From positions 146,025 through 210,024 of the forward strand of contig NZ_SOCP01000021.1 of the NCBI RefSeq assembly GCF_004364325.1: a DNA stretch of 64,000 nt, read 5' to 3'. How positions within the stretch are numbered: position 1 is the stretch's first letter; every line of letters starts with the position of its first letter. Positions 27,318-35,946 of this stretch are shown here, piece by piece. Source of the stretch: Actinophytocola oryzae (GTDB lineage: Bacteria > Actinomycetota > Actinomycetes > Mycobacteriales > Pseudonocardiaceae). The notes under the pieces are model-generated. The model was not told the origin of the DNA and did not search any database. It saw only the letters and a list, made by a program, of their open reading frames with translations. The position numbers and the translations under genes are program-made.

Positions 27318-27783
27318 GCAGTACGACACGATCTTCGGCCTCCCCTCGGTCGACGACGAACCCGACACGGAGGTCGGGGTGCTGCTGATGGGCCTCGGGC
27401 CGGAGCGGCTCCTGGCCGGGCTCGGCGTGGCGTGCCGCGACCCGGTCGCCGACCCGGCGGCGGTGACGTTGGTCGTCGACCAGCTGCGACACGGTGCGCG
27501 GCAGGCGGGCGAGTACGAGCGCGTGATCGCCGACGGCGTCACGCGGTGGCGGGCGGCGAGCGCGGGGATCGCCCGCGCGGGCCTGCACCCTGGGCCCCGG
27601 TCGGCGGCACTGCGCAGGCTGTGGACGAACGCCGCCTCGGCACTGGCCGACGCGGACGGAGTGGACGGCCTGCGCACGGCGGGCGCGGGGGAGCGGGTCT
27701 ACCTGACCGCGTGCTGGCTGCGGCCGGAGGAGATCAACCGGATGACGGAGGAAAACGGTGGCACATCTGCCCTCCCTGCCTGA
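27310..27783 (+). CDS. Unknown 157-residue helical protein
   Basis: I do not recognise this protein. It is Ala/Arg-rich, probably all-helical and cytoplasmic, with an acidic N-terminus (MTEQYDTIFGLPSVDDEPD) and no clear motif. It overlaps the flavoenzyme gene by eight bases and the AhpD-like gene by 26 bases. Codon use is like its neighbours, and both overlaps suggest a real gene of this operon. Role unknown. Confidence 0.75.
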   Translation: MTEQYDTIFGLPSVDDEPDTEVGVLLMGLGPERLLAGLGVACRDPVADPAAVTLVVDQLRHGARQAGEYERVIADGVTRWRAASAGIARAGLHPGPRSAALRRLWTNAASALADADGVDGLRTAGAGERVYLTACWLRPEEINRMTEENGGTSALPA

Positions 27784-28303
27784 CAACGCGGTGCTGATGG
27801 ACGTCTTCAGGCGCTACCCGGAGACGTCGCGCCCGCTGCTGGACTACCACGAGGTCGTCATGCGCGGCCCGTCGCCGTTCTCGGTCGCCGAGCGCGAGCT
27901 GATCGCGGCGTACGTGTCCGGGCTCAACGCGTGCGGCTACTGCCACGGCGTGCACACGGTGACGGCCGAGGCCTGTGGTATCGAGGCGGGCGCCGTGCCT
28001 GCCGCACTCGCCGACCTCGACACCGCGCCCGTGCCGGAGAAGCTGCGTCCCGTGCTGCGTTACGCCGCCAAGCTGACCCGTGCCCCGGCGTCGGTCTCCC
28101 GCGCCGACGCCGACGAGGTGCTCGCCGCAGGCTGGGACGAGGATGCCCTGCACTCCGCGGTCATGGTGTGCGCGTTGTTCAACTTCATGAACCGGATGGT
28201 CGAGGGGCACGGGATCAAGGGCGACCCCGACTACTTCGCGACCTCCGGTCATCGGCTCAGGGAGGTGGGCTACGCCGGCCTCAACCGCTTGCTGGAAGCG
28301 TGA
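27758..28303 (+). CDS. AhpD/carboxymuconolactone-decarboxylase-like protein
   Basis: A 181-residue helical protein with the AhpD-type active site: Glu46 before Cys59-GY-Cys62 and His66 (ACGYCHGVH). Members are alkylhydroperoxidase-like thiol reductases or, in the decarboxylase branch, aromatic-ring enzymes; the CxxC with downstream His favours peroxidase activity. It starts with GTG inside the end of the unknown 157-residue gene and ends this four-gene operon. It may protect the pathway from peroxide made by its flavoenzymes. Confidence 0.88.
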   Translation: MAHLPSLPDNAVLMDVFRRYPETSRPLLDYHEVVMRGPSPFSVAERELIAAYVSGLNACGYCHGVHTVTAEACGIEAGAVPAALADLDTAPVPEKLRPVLRYAAKLTRAPASVSRADADEVLAAGWDEDALHSAVMVCALFNFMNRMVEGHGIKGDPDYFATSGHRLREVGYAGLNRLLEA

Positions 28304-28329
28304 CCGGCGGCCCCCCAGTCGTCACGTGC

Positions 28330-29136
28330 TCAACGGTTGAACACGAAGTTCGGGTCGTCTATCACGGCCTGACCGGTCAGGATCCCGTGGTGTAGCTGAC
28401 GAACCCGTGGTGACGGCTCGACCCCCAGCTGGTCGACCATGCTCGACCGCAGCCGCCGGAACGCCTCGAGCGCCTGGCTCTGTCGGCCCGAGCGGTACAG
28501 CGCCACCATGTGCTGCGCGCAGAAGTTCTCCAGCAGCGGATGTCGTGCGCACAGGGTCGCGAGCTCCCCGAGCAGCTGGTGATGTCGGCCGAGGCGCAGG
28601 TCCGCCTCGATCCGCAGGTGGAGGTCCCCGAGGCGGTTCTCCTCGAGCCGCATGGCCTCGATGGTCAGCTGCGGGCCGGTCGGCACGTCGGAGAGCGCCG
28701 GTCCGCGCCACAACCGCAGCGCCTCGCCCAGCGTGCGGGACGCGCGTTCGTGGTCGCCCTCGTTGACCGCCCGGCGGCCGGCCGTGGACAGCCGGTCGTA
28801 GCGGACCGCGTCGACGTCGCTGGGCTCCAGGTTGAGCAGGTAGCCCGCACGCCGCGTGATGAGGACGTCCTTCGAGGTGACGTTGCCCTCGACGGTACTC
28901 AGCGCGTCCTGGAGCTTTCTGCGTAACTTCAGGATGTAGGTGTGTAAGGTCGGCACTCCGCTGCGCGGTGGCCGGTAGTCCCAGATCTCGTCGGTCAGCG
29001 CCGCGAGGGTGACGACGTGGCCGGCGTTGAGGGCGAGCATGGCCAGGAGCTGGCTGGGCTTGCTCGCGGTGGGCACGATCGAGACACCGTCTACGGATAC
29101 CTCCAGTGGACCGAGAACTTTGATCTCAACTCGCAT
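28330..29136 (-). CDS. SARP family pathway activator 2 (TTA-containing)
   Basis: A 268-residue SARP with an OmpR-like domain at about 1-95 and an activation domain at about 100-255, similar in length and sequence to SARP 1 at 20656. Codon 71 (28924-28926, reverse strand) is TTA within the LKLRRK stretch of the DNA-binding domain, so production should depend on the bldA tRNA as for ActII-ORF4. The ATG at 29136 matches the MRVEIKVLGPLEV start of the family. It converges on the AhpD-like gene and is the best candidate for the main switch of the cluster. Confidence 0.95.
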   Translation of the reverse strand: MRVEIKVLGPLEVSVDGVSIVPTASKPSQLLAMLALNAGHVVTLAALTDEIWDYRPPRSGVPTLHTYILKLRRKLQDALSTVEGNVTSKDVLITRRAGYLLNLEPSDVDAVRYDRLSTAGRRAVNEGDHERASRTLGEALRLWRGPALSDVPTGPQLTIEAMRLEENRLGDLHLRIEADLRLGRHHQLLGELATLCARHPLLENFCAQHMVALYRSGRQSQALEAFRRLRSSMVDQLGVEPSPRVRQLHHGILTGQAVIDDPNFVFNR

Positions 29137-29404
29137 CACGAAACCTTTTCTTAGTGGTTCGTTGCATGACAGACGCCCATCCACTGTCGAATGGATGGGC
29201 TTTCGGGTGTGAAGAGGGCGGCGCCTCGGACATTTTCAGGGCGCGCGAATCCCAAGAAAAGCGTGACAGGTCTACGAGTGAGTGTCAAGGAGTATTAGAG
29301 TACACATTGCGTCTGCCTCCACGAATGCTGAGGAATTGTTTTGGGCATGCCGAACGGCCGCTGCACTGGCGGCGGCCCGGAAATGGCAATGTCGGTGATA
29401 TTAC

Positions 29405-29602
29405 TTACCTCGGGTCAGGTATCCTCGTCTCGACGACGAGGGCGTAGAGCTCCTCGATGTCGTACTCGGCGCGGCCGGGGCGGCCGTAGCGGGTGAGCTT
29501 GCCCCGGCTCGCCCACTTGCGGACGGTGGCCTCGGTGACCCCGGCCAGCATCGCGGCCAGCTGCGTCGGTACCGTCCTGCGGCCACGCTGCGTCTGGCTC
29601 AT
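29405..29602 (-). CDS. Small helix-turn-helix DNA-binding protein
   Basis: A 65-residue protein that is little more than a MerR/excisionase-type winged helix (PTQLAAMLAGVTEATVRKWASRGKL followed by YGRPGRAEYDIEEL). Its ATG overlaps the stop of the OvmZ-like gene by four bases. Such short DNA-binding proteins often pair with OvmZ-type Cys-rich proteins in actinomycetes. The 268-base gap to the next gene on the right-hand side of SARP 2 shows no further gene. Confidence 0.85.
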   Translation of the reverse strand: MSQTQRGRRTVPTQLAAMLAGVTEATVRKWASRGKLTRYGRPGRAEYDIEELYALVVETRIPDPR

Positions 29603-30381
29603 TCGTCTTCCTTGTCCTCCGGTGACGGCGCTCCCGTGCCGTTCGCGTGCCCGTTCGTGTGCCCGTTGACCTTGCCGTTGCGGTGCCCGTTCTGGCGGCC
29701 GTTGACGTGCCCGTTCGTGGCCACCGGCCCGCCGTTGCGCTTGCCGCGCAGCGCCAGCCAGTGCTCGGGTGCCCACACGTGGCCCGCCTCGCAGCTGACC
29801 TCGTACGGCTCGCCGCCCTCCCAGTGGGCCTCGGCGTAGACGGTCCGGTCGCAGTCGGGGCGCAGGCACGTGCCGACTGCCACGCGGAAGCCCGTGTCCG
29901 GCCGCATGGCCTCGTTGGCCGCGTCGGTCAGGTCGGTGAGCTCGTCGACGAAGTCCGGCGCCGCCGGGTGCTGGTAGATCCAGTGCAGGTGGATGGCGAG
30001 GAAGCCGACGAGCTTGCGGATGTCCATGCCGTCGGGGGCGAGCACGCCCCGCTCGGCGGTGACCAGGCCGCACCACGCGGTCAGCACGCCGAGGATCTCC
30101 GAGCGCACCGAGACCACCGCGTCACGCAGCACGATGCCGCGCGGCCGGTGCCCGCTCACCCGTTCCCTCGGCTCGTTCGGCCGCAGGTCGAGGGCGTGCG
30201 CGCACAGCTCGAACAGCGCGGGCAGCTCGATCAGCGTCTCCTCCGCGAGGTCGCGGCAGGCCGGGCAGACACGCAGGCCGGGGGATAAGAGAGGGGCCTC
30301 GCCGGGCTTGTGCCTGCGGCTGAGACAGGTCGGCTGGTCGCCGTACCCGCCCTCGTCCGGCCGGATCGGTTGGCTCACCAT
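29599..30381 (-). CDS. OvmZ-like Cys-rich regulatory protein with NGH-repeat tail
   Basis: A 260-residue protein with an N-terminal Cys pair (CPACRDL, preceded by TCLSRRH) and a second pair (CLRPDC, then SCEAGH) that could bind zinc. It resembles OvmZ-type proteins found in antibiotic clusters. The C-terminal 35 residues are a low-complexity tail of NGH/NGx units. ATG 30381 is chosen for its GGGAG site; ATG 30396 and 30417 are in frame. Codon 32 is TTA (30286-30288), so bldA control is likely. Coupled by overlap to the small HTH gene. Confidence 0.75.
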   Translation of the reverse strand: MVSQPIRPDEGGYGDQPTCLSRRHKPGEAPLLSPGLRVCPACRDLAEETLIELPALFELCAHALDLRPNEPRERVSGHRPRGIVLRDAVVSVRSEILGVLTAWCGLVTAERGVLAPDGMDIRKLVGFLAIHLHWIYQHPAAPDFVDELTDLTDAANEAMRPDTGFRVAVGTCLRPDCDRTVYAEAHWEGGEPYEVSCEAGHVWAPEHWLALRGKRNGGPVATNGHVNGRQNGHRNGKVNGHTNGHANGTGAPSPEDKEDE

Positions 30382-30397
30382 GACATCGCTCCCCATC

Positions 30398-31294
30398 TCA
30401 GTTGGCGATCCGCACACCCAGTCCGCTGTGGGTGGCGACTTCGTAGATCCGGAACGCGAGGTCCGCGTTGAGCTCGGGCACGCCGAGCAGCTCGACCAGC
30501 ACGATGTCGCCGGAGCGCCGGCGGCAGGCGTGCTGACCGGTCAGGAGCTGCGCGAGGTCGCCGGCGATCCGGGGCTCGGTCAGGTGGGCGCCGACCACGG
30601 TGCGGTCGGGATAGTGCTCGAGGAGGCCGAGGTCGTCGACGTAGATCTCGTCGACCTGGTCCACGATCTCGGCAGGCGTGTCCTCGCCGGTGGCGTTGAC
30701 CAGCAGGGTGCCGCGCGCGAGCTGGCCGATCCGGACCTCGGCGAGGTCCCGTGCGGCCGAGGGGTGGTTGGGGGCGATGACGAGGTTGGCGCCGAACACC
30801 ACTTCGGCGACCGTGGGCTTGAGGGAGAGCTGGATGCCGGAGAGCTGGAGGTGGTCGACGACCCTGGGGTCGAGCTCGTCGACGGTCTTGACGCCGCACA
30901 GCGCGACGTGGCTGATGTCGGGCACGTGCCTGGCGATCACCTCGAGCTGGGGCTGGAGGTCGCCACCCGGACCGAGCAGGGCCGTCGTGACGCCGCCCGA
31001 CACCAGCATCTCGCGGGCCGCGACCGCGGTCAGCGCCGCGACCTGCGCACTGCGCAGGCTCTGTGCCGGCAGTACACAGGGTCCGCTGGCGTCCGGGTGG
31101 TCGAGCAGGACCAGCTCGGTGCCGTTGCGGCCCGCGCCGCGCCAGGAGATGAGGCGGCCGGGCGAGTCCTGACGGTGTCCCGCGCGGCCGACGGTGCGCC
31201 CGATGAGGTACTCCGCGACCGTCGCGACCGGGTCGACCACCTCGAGCGCCCGCCACACCTCGTGCGAGCGCAGCTGCAGGACGGTCCCACTCAT
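30398..31294 (-). CDS. Ornithine cyclodeaminase/mu-crystallin family protein
   Basis: A 298-residue protein with the family pattern: VAALTAVAAREMLVSG followed by TTALLGPGGDLQPQLEVIARH (nucleotide-binding turn, with GPGGD replacing the usual GxGxQ) and DEIYVDD near the C-terminus. Family members are NAD(P)-dependent imine reductases or amino-acid cyclodeaminases, and in antibiotic clusters they make unusual amino acids. The altered glycine loop means the activity should be tested. It is the first gene of a reverse-strand unit with the OvmZ-like and HTH genes. Confidence 0.8.
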   Translation of the reverse strand: MSGTVLQLRSHEVWRALEVVDPVATVAEYLIGRTVGRAGHRQDSPGRLISWRGAGRNGTELVLLDHPDASGPCVLPAQSLRSAQVAALTAVAAREMLVSGGVTTALLGPGGDLQPQLEVIARHVPDISHVALCGVKTVDELDPRVVDHLQLSGIQLSLKPTVAEVVFGANLVIAPNHPSAARDLAEVRIGQLARGTLLVNATGEDTPAEIVDQVDEIYVDDLGLLEHYPDRTVVGAHLTEPRIAGDLAQLLTGQHACRRRSGDIVLVELLGVPELNADLAFRIYEVATHSGLGVRIAN

Positions 31295-31365
31295 CGGAGG
31301 TCCCTCTGTTGTGCACGTGCCATGTGCGTAATCTCAAGGATTGCTCTACCGCCTGCTTATTTGAT

Positions 31366-31386
31366 CGCTATCGCCGGACGATAGCG
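31366..31386. promoter_or_regulatory. Inverted repeat in divergent promoter region
   Basis: CGCTATCG and CGATAGCG flank CCGGA in the 202-base gap between the cyclodeaminase-like gene and the small peptide gene. A perfect 8-bp palindrome this close to two starts is a likely operator; the binder is unknown. Confidence 0.55.
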
Positions 31387-31496
31387 GTTCCTAAAGCTGC
31401 GGAATAGTCGACAGAAGGCAGGCGGCTGTTGAGTTGTTCTCGAGCGGGGTTCCCGCCGAAAAAGAAGTCAGACTCTTCAGCCTCGGAGGCATTTAA

Positions 31497-31643
31497 ATGT
31501 CCGCAGTTCGCAAGGTCGTGCTGTCCGTGTCCGCGCTCTTTCTCGGCCTGTCGGCCCTGTTCCTGGTGACCGGCACCGCCACCGCCCAGAATGCGCCGTA
31601 CACGCTCCAGTGCGATGAGGACTGGCACACCCCGTGCCCCTGA
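31497..31643 (+). CDS. 48-residue secreted peptide precursor (putative)
   Basis: A very short gene: the ATG follows GGAGG with an eight-base spacer. The first 30 residues form a classic Sec signal peptide: a basic n-region (MSAVRK), a hydrophobic core of about 18 residues and an ATA cleavage site. The predicted mature part is QNAPYTLQCDEDWHTPCP, 18 residues with two Cys that could form one disulfide. It lies alone between the cyclodeaminase-like unit and the AfsR-like gene and is followed by two hairpins. The function is unknown; extracellular signal or small bioactive peptide are possibilities. Confidence 0.7.
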   Translation: MSAVRKVVLSVSALFLGLSALFLVTGTATAQNAPYTLQCDEDWHTPCP

Positions 31644-31648
31644 TCTCC

Positions 31649-31706
31649 GCATTTCGCGGAAATGCAATGGCGGCAGGCGGCTACTCGGGGGAGTTGTCCT
31701 GCCGCC
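31649..31706. terminator. Two hairpins between convergent genes
   Basis: GCATTTC/GAAATGC (31649-31665) and GGCGGCAGG/CCTGCCGCC (31669-31706) lie between the peptide gene and the end of the AfsR-like gene and can serve both. Confidence 0.65.
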
Positions 31707-31717
31707 GGTCGGGCGAA

Positions 31718-34700
31718 TCAGCGAAAGAGGGCATTCCCTCTGTTGCGCTCCAGTTCCTGACGTAGCCGGACGGCTTCCACGGAGTCGACCGTGCCGAGCA
31801 GTTCGATGGCCTGGTCCAGGTCGCCGGCGGCGAGGGTCTCCTCGCCCCGGCCCTGGTGGACGTCGGACCGCAGGATCAGTGCCTTGGCCCGCCAGATGGT
31901 GGAGCCGAGCTCGGTGAACAGGGACAGGGCCGCCTCGACGTGGTCGGCGCCCGCGGCACCCTGGCCGCGGGCCAGTGCTATCTCCCCGAGCGCGTGGTGC
32001 GCGCTCCCCGCGACCATCCGCTCGCCGACCTGCTGGGCGAGCGACAGCGCGTGCTGCAGCGTGGTCTCGGCGTTGTCCAGCCGCCCGGAGCGCTGGCGGA
32101 CGACCCCCAGCCGGAACAACGCGTGCGCCTCGCCGATGCGGTCGCCGATGTCCCGCACGATCAGCAGCACCCGGTTCAGTGCCCGGTGCGCCTGGTCCAC
32201 CTGGTTGAGGAACAGGTACAGCTCGGCGAAGCGGTTGAGCACCTGGGCCTCCAGCCGCAGGTAGTTGACCCGCCGACAGCACCCGAGAGCGGCCTCCAGC
32301 AGCTCCTGCGCGCGGGCGGTGTTCCCCTCGTCGATGTTGACCTTGGCCATGTGCTGCAGGATGTGGGCCTCGCTGACCAGGTCGCCGACGGTCCGCATCT
32401 TCTCCAGCGCCGTCTCGTACCTGCGCATGGTGTCCGTGCCCTGCCCACGCAGCCGGTCGAGGGTCGCGGAGTTGCGCAGTGCGAGCCCGTAGCCGTGGTC
32501 GTCACCCACCTGCTCGAAGATCTCCAGCGCGGCGGCGTAGCAGCGTTCGGCGTCGGCGATCCTGGTCTGCTGCGAGTGCATCCCGCCGAGGGAGTACAGC
32601 ATCGCGGCGCGACCGCGCCGGTTGCCGTCGGCCTCGGCGGTGGCGAGCGCACGCTCGGAGGTCTCGCGCCAGTCGTCGAAGTGGCCCTTCACCTGGAACA
32701 ACGTCACCGAGGTCAGCGCGAGGTCCCAGCACGCCTCGGACATGCCGTAGTCGGCAGCCAGGTCGACGGCGGCCACGAGCGAGCGGCGTTCGCTCTCCAG
32801 CCACTCCATCTGGTCACCCATCAGGTCGATCTCCTCGAGCTGACGTGCGCCGGTCCAGCGGGGCGCGGTGCCGTGGATGATCGTGTAGTCGCCGCCGTAC
32901 TCCTTGCGGTGCGCGTGTTCGGCACGGGAGAGCCAGGCACCGACGAGCCGCTCGACGGTCTCGGCGCGCTCCTCCTCCGACTCCTCCTCGTGCAGCCGCT
33001 CGATGGCGTACACCCGGATCAGGTCGTGCATCCGGTAGCGCAACCCCTCACCCGGGTACTGCACCGTGTCCAACAGCTGTGCCTCGACGAGGCTCTCCAC
33101 GATCTCGATGGCGTCGTAGGGGTCGAGGTCGAGCAGCGCGGCGGCCGCCCAGCCGGGGAAGTCGGGCGAGGTGACCAGCGCGAACCTGCGGAACAGGCGT
33201 CGGGCGATGCCGTTGAGGGTCCGGTAGCTCAGGCCGATGTTCGAGCGCAGCACCAGGCCGCGGTAGGACAGCTCGTCGAGCCTGCGGACCGTGTTGCGCA
33301 GCCGCGCGGCCAGCACGTCGATGCGCCAGTGCGGGCGTGAGGCGAGCCGCGCGCCCGCGATCCTGATGGCCAGCGGGAGCCCGCCGCAGAGGTTGACGAG
33401 CTCGTGCGCCGCGTCCGGCTCGGCCTGCAGGCGGGAGGCGCCGACGATCGTGTTGAGCATCTCCATGGACCGGCTCTCGTCGAACACGTCGATGCCGATC
33501 TGGTGGGCGCCGGGCAACCCCGACAGCGGCGCCCTGCTGGTCACGATCATCGCGCAGCCCGGTCCCGCCGGCATCAGCGGGATGACCTGGTCCTCGTCGG
33601 TGGCGCCGTCCAGCACGACGAGCACCTTCTTGTTGGCGACCCTGCTGCGGTAGAGCTCGCCGCGTTCCTCGTCGTCGTCCGGCACCGTGTTGCCCGCGAT
33701 GCCCAGCGCGTGCAGGAACCTGGCCAGCACGCCGCGCACCCGGTCCTCGCCGTTGGGCGACTCGAGGTCGCCGTAGAGGTGTCCGTCGGGGTAGTCGTCA
33801 CGCAGCTCGTGCGCCGCGCGCAGGGCGAGGGTCGACTTGCCGACGCCACCCTTGCCGGAGATGGAGACGATGCGCACGCCGTAGTTGACCGTGTCGCCCG
33901 CGGTGTCGTTGCCCAGCGCGCGTTTGATCTCGTCCAGCTGGGACTGTCTGCCGGTGAAGTCGGCGATGCTGGCCGGGAGCCTGCGTGGCACGACGGACTG
34001 CTGCTCGGCGGCCGGGTTCGTCGGCGGCGTGCTGACACCGCTGGAGGCGAGGTCCAGCTCGGGGTCACGGTTGAGGATCGCGTTTTCCAGCCGTCGTACG
34101 CTCTGCCCCAGCTCGATGCCGAGCTCGTCCATCAGCGTGGCGCGTGCCCGCCTGCACGCCTCCAGCGCCTCGGCCTGGCGGCCGGAGCGGTACAGCGCGA
34201 GCATCAGGTACTCGTAGAGCCGTTCCCGCAGCGGGTGTTCCTTCACCAGTGCGAACAACTCGCCGACGACCTCCTCGTGGCGGCCGAGCGCGAGGTCGAG
34301 GCGGATCCGCTCCATGACCGCGGCCACCCTGGCGTCGTTGAGCTGGGCGGCGCCCCTGCCGAGCAGCTCCGAGTTCATGCCGGCCAGTGCCGGACCGCGC
34401 CACAGCGACAGCGCGCTTCGCAGTGTGGCGACCGCTTCGGAGATCCGACCCGCCTCGACGTGCGCCCGCGCGGAGGACACGAGGCTGGTGAACTGCGCGA
34501 TGTCCAGGTTGGTCTCGGGGACGTCGAGCAGGTAGCCGGGCGCGCGGGTGCGGATCTGCACCGTGTCACCGGTTCCGTTGAGCACCCTGCGCAGTCCCGA
34601 GACGCAGATCTGGATCTGGGCGCGGGCCGTCGTCGGCGGGGACTCGTCCCAGACGGCGTCTATCAGGTGTTCGATCGAGACGACCCGGTTGGCGTTGAGT

Positions 34701-34819
34701 GCCAACATCGCGAGCACCACGCGCTGCCGTGCGCCGCCCAGGTCCCGCTCTTCACCGTCCACCGTGAGAGTGAGGGGGCCGAGCAGTCGTAGCGCAAGCA
34801 CGTATCCGCCCCCACTCAT
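31718..34819 (-). CDS. AfsR-like SARP/NB-ARC/TPR regulator
   Basis: A 1033-residue multidomain regulator. Residues about 1-95 are an OmpR-like DNA-binding domain, 100-245 an activation domain, and 275-560 an NB-ARC ATPase with P-loop SGKGGVGKSTLA and Walker B VLVVLDG. The C-terminal third carries tetratricopeptide repeats. AfsR-type proteins integrate phosphorylation and nucleotide signals and activate antibiotic genes. ATG 34819 starts at the DNA-binding domain; the frame continues upstream without similarity. It is divergent from an HxlR gene through a 277-base gap. It is the third SARP-domain protein in this window. Confidence 0.94.
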   Translation of the reverse strand: MSGGGYVLALRLLGPLTLTVDGEERDLGGARQRVVLAMLALNANRVVSIEHLIDAVWDESPPTTARAQIQICVSGLRRVLNGTGDTVQIRTRAPGYLLDVPETNLDIAQFTSLVSSARAHVEAGRISEAVATLRSALSLWRGPALAGMNSELLGRGAAQLNDARVAAVMERIRLDLALGRHEEVVGELFALVKEHPLRERLYEYLMLALYRSGRQAEALEACRRARATLMDELGIELGQSVRRLENAILNRDPELDLASSGVSTPPTNPAAEQQSVVPRRLPASIADFTGRQSQLDEIKRALGNDTAGDTVNYGVRIVSISGKGGVGKSTLALRAAHELRDDYPDGHLYGDLESPNGEDRVRGVLARFLHALGIAGNTVPDDDEERGELYRSRVANKKVLVVLDGATDEDQVIPLMPAGPGCAMIVTSRAPLSGLPGAHQIGIDVFDESRSMEMLNTIVGASRLQAEPDAAHELVNLCGGLPLAIRIAGARLASRPHWRIDVLAARLRNTVRRLDELSYRGLVLRSNIGLSYRTLNGIARRLFRRFALVTSPDFPGWAAAALLDLDPYDAIEIVESLVEAQLLDTVQYPGEGLRYRMHDLIRVYAIERLHEEESEEERAETVERLVGAWLSRAEHAHRKEYGGDYTIIHGTAPRWTGARQLEEIDLMGDQMEWLESERRSLVAAVDLAADYGMSEACWDLALTSVTLFQVKGHFDDWRETSERALATAEADGNRRGRAAMLYSLGGMHSQQTRIADAERCYAAALEIFEQVGDDHGYGLALRNSATLDRLRGQGTDTMRRYETALEKMRTVGDLVSEAHILQHMAKVNIDEGNTARAQELLEAALGCCRRVNYLRLEAQVLNRFAELYLFLNQVDQAHRALNRVLLIVRDIGDRIGEAHALFRLGVVRQRSGRLDNAETTLQHALSLAQQVGERMVAGSAHHALGEIALARGQGAAGADHVEAALSLFTELGSTIWRAKALILRSDVHQGRGEETLAAGDLDQAIELLGTVDSVEAVRLRQELERNRGNALFR

Positions 34820-35096
34820 CACCAATACCCTGCCACACCGGCTCGGACGGTTCGAACGCGCGCGGAACCACCTGCCCCCTGACCAGCCGTCTTGCGAGTC
34901 TCTCACACATTTTGACCGCACTGGTACGAATGATTCCCCCATGCGGTTCTGCCCTGGTATAGCGCAAACATGAAGATGCGTCTCGAACCGCTGGAGCCGG
35001 ATCATGGAGACCCGGAGGCCCGACCTCCGACCCGTGGCGCGGGGCTGCTGCCAGGTCAAACGCCTCGGGAAGGGCTGAGGAGATTGGAAGCTGACA

Positions 35097-35897
35097 ATGA
35101 CCGACTCCGCCTGGAAAGTGGTCATGGACGGGGATGGCCTCACGATCACCGGTGACGGTTTTTCACTCACCACAAACAGTTCCGATCAGGGCAGCCTTGA
35201 CACCGTCGTCACCGAGTTGCAGGGCATCGTGCGTGGCACTTATGGACAGTACTGCGGCCTTTCCCGAGCCATCGAGGTCGTCGGTGAACGGTGGGGGATG
35301 CTGGTCGTTCGTGATCTTCTCACGAACCCCAAATCAGCCCTCGAGTTGCACCAGGGACTGCCCGGTGTGCCGCTGAACCTGCTCACCATGCGGATCAGGG
35401 AAATGGCGTTCTGCGGCGTCCTCGAGAAGTCGGGGACGATCGACGAGGACGGCCACGAGCAGTACCAGCTCACGCGTTACGGGCGTCGGCTGGAGGACGT
35501 GCTGCTCGCGTTCGGCCGCTGGGGTTCCGCCATGCTCGCCGAGCCGAGGCCCGAGGACATCGTCACCGAGGACTCCCTGATGGTGGCCATGCGGGCGACG
35601 TTCCTGCGTGACGCGGCGATCGGCCGGTCGGCCCGCTACGAGCTGCGTTTCGACGAGATCGTGATCCACGTGGTGGTCGAGGACGGCCACCTCGAGGTCG
35701 GTCGCGGACCGCTGGCCGGTGCGCCGGTCATCGAGCCGGGGCACACGATGAAGGACCTGCTCGCGCGGGTCATGACGGTCGACGAGGCGATGGCCTCCGG
35801 CCAGGTGCACGTGACCGGCGGAGCCGACACGCTGGCGTCGTTCCTGACGATGTTCGCCCTTCCGTACCAACCGGTTCCGCAGCGCTCCCTCGTCTGA
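35097..35897 (+). CDS. HxlR family transcriptional regulator with C-terminal extension
   Basis: A 266-residue protein. The HxlR winged helix lies at about 52-140 (CGLSRAIEVVGERWGMLVVRDLL through QYQLTRYGRRLEDVL), followed by a roughly 110-residue C-terminal domain with an SCP2/sterol-carrier-like pattern as found in longer HxlR regulators. About 50 extra residues precede the helix-turn-helix, which is unusual, so the true start may be further downstream. HxlR proteins often sense quinones or electrophiles. It precedes the membrane protein pair by 49 bases. Confidence 0.88.
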   Translation: MTDSAWKVVMDGDGLTITGDGFSLTTNSSDQGSLDTVVTELQGIVRGTYGQYCGLSRAIEVVGERWGMLVVRDLLTNPKSALELHQGLPGVPLNLLTMRIREMAFCGVLEKSGTIDEDGHEQYQLTRYGRRLEDVLLAFGRWGSAMLAEPRPEDIVTEDSLMVAMRATFLRDAAIGRSARYELRFDEIVIHVVVEDGHLEVGRGPLAGAPVIEPGHTMKDLLARVMTVDEAMASGQVHVTGGADTLASFLTMFALPYQPVPQRSLV

Positions 35898-35946
35898 CCC
35901 CCCTTCTGCCATAGTTAGTGGATTTCGTCGACAGCAGGGAGGTTGG

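Noticed and set aside
25338..27677. 779-codon reverse frame over the FAD operon
   Set aside because: Forward frames show FAD-binding and coupled starts; the reverse translation is low-complexity.
13597..28303. A complete enediyne cluster
   Set aside because: Only accessory-type genes are present. No iterative PKS, E3, E4 or E5-like gene was seen, so naming it an enediyne cluster is not justified.
31295..31496. Riboswitch or attenuator before the peptide gene
   Set aside because: Only one short palindrome is present and no recognised riboswitch fold was seen.
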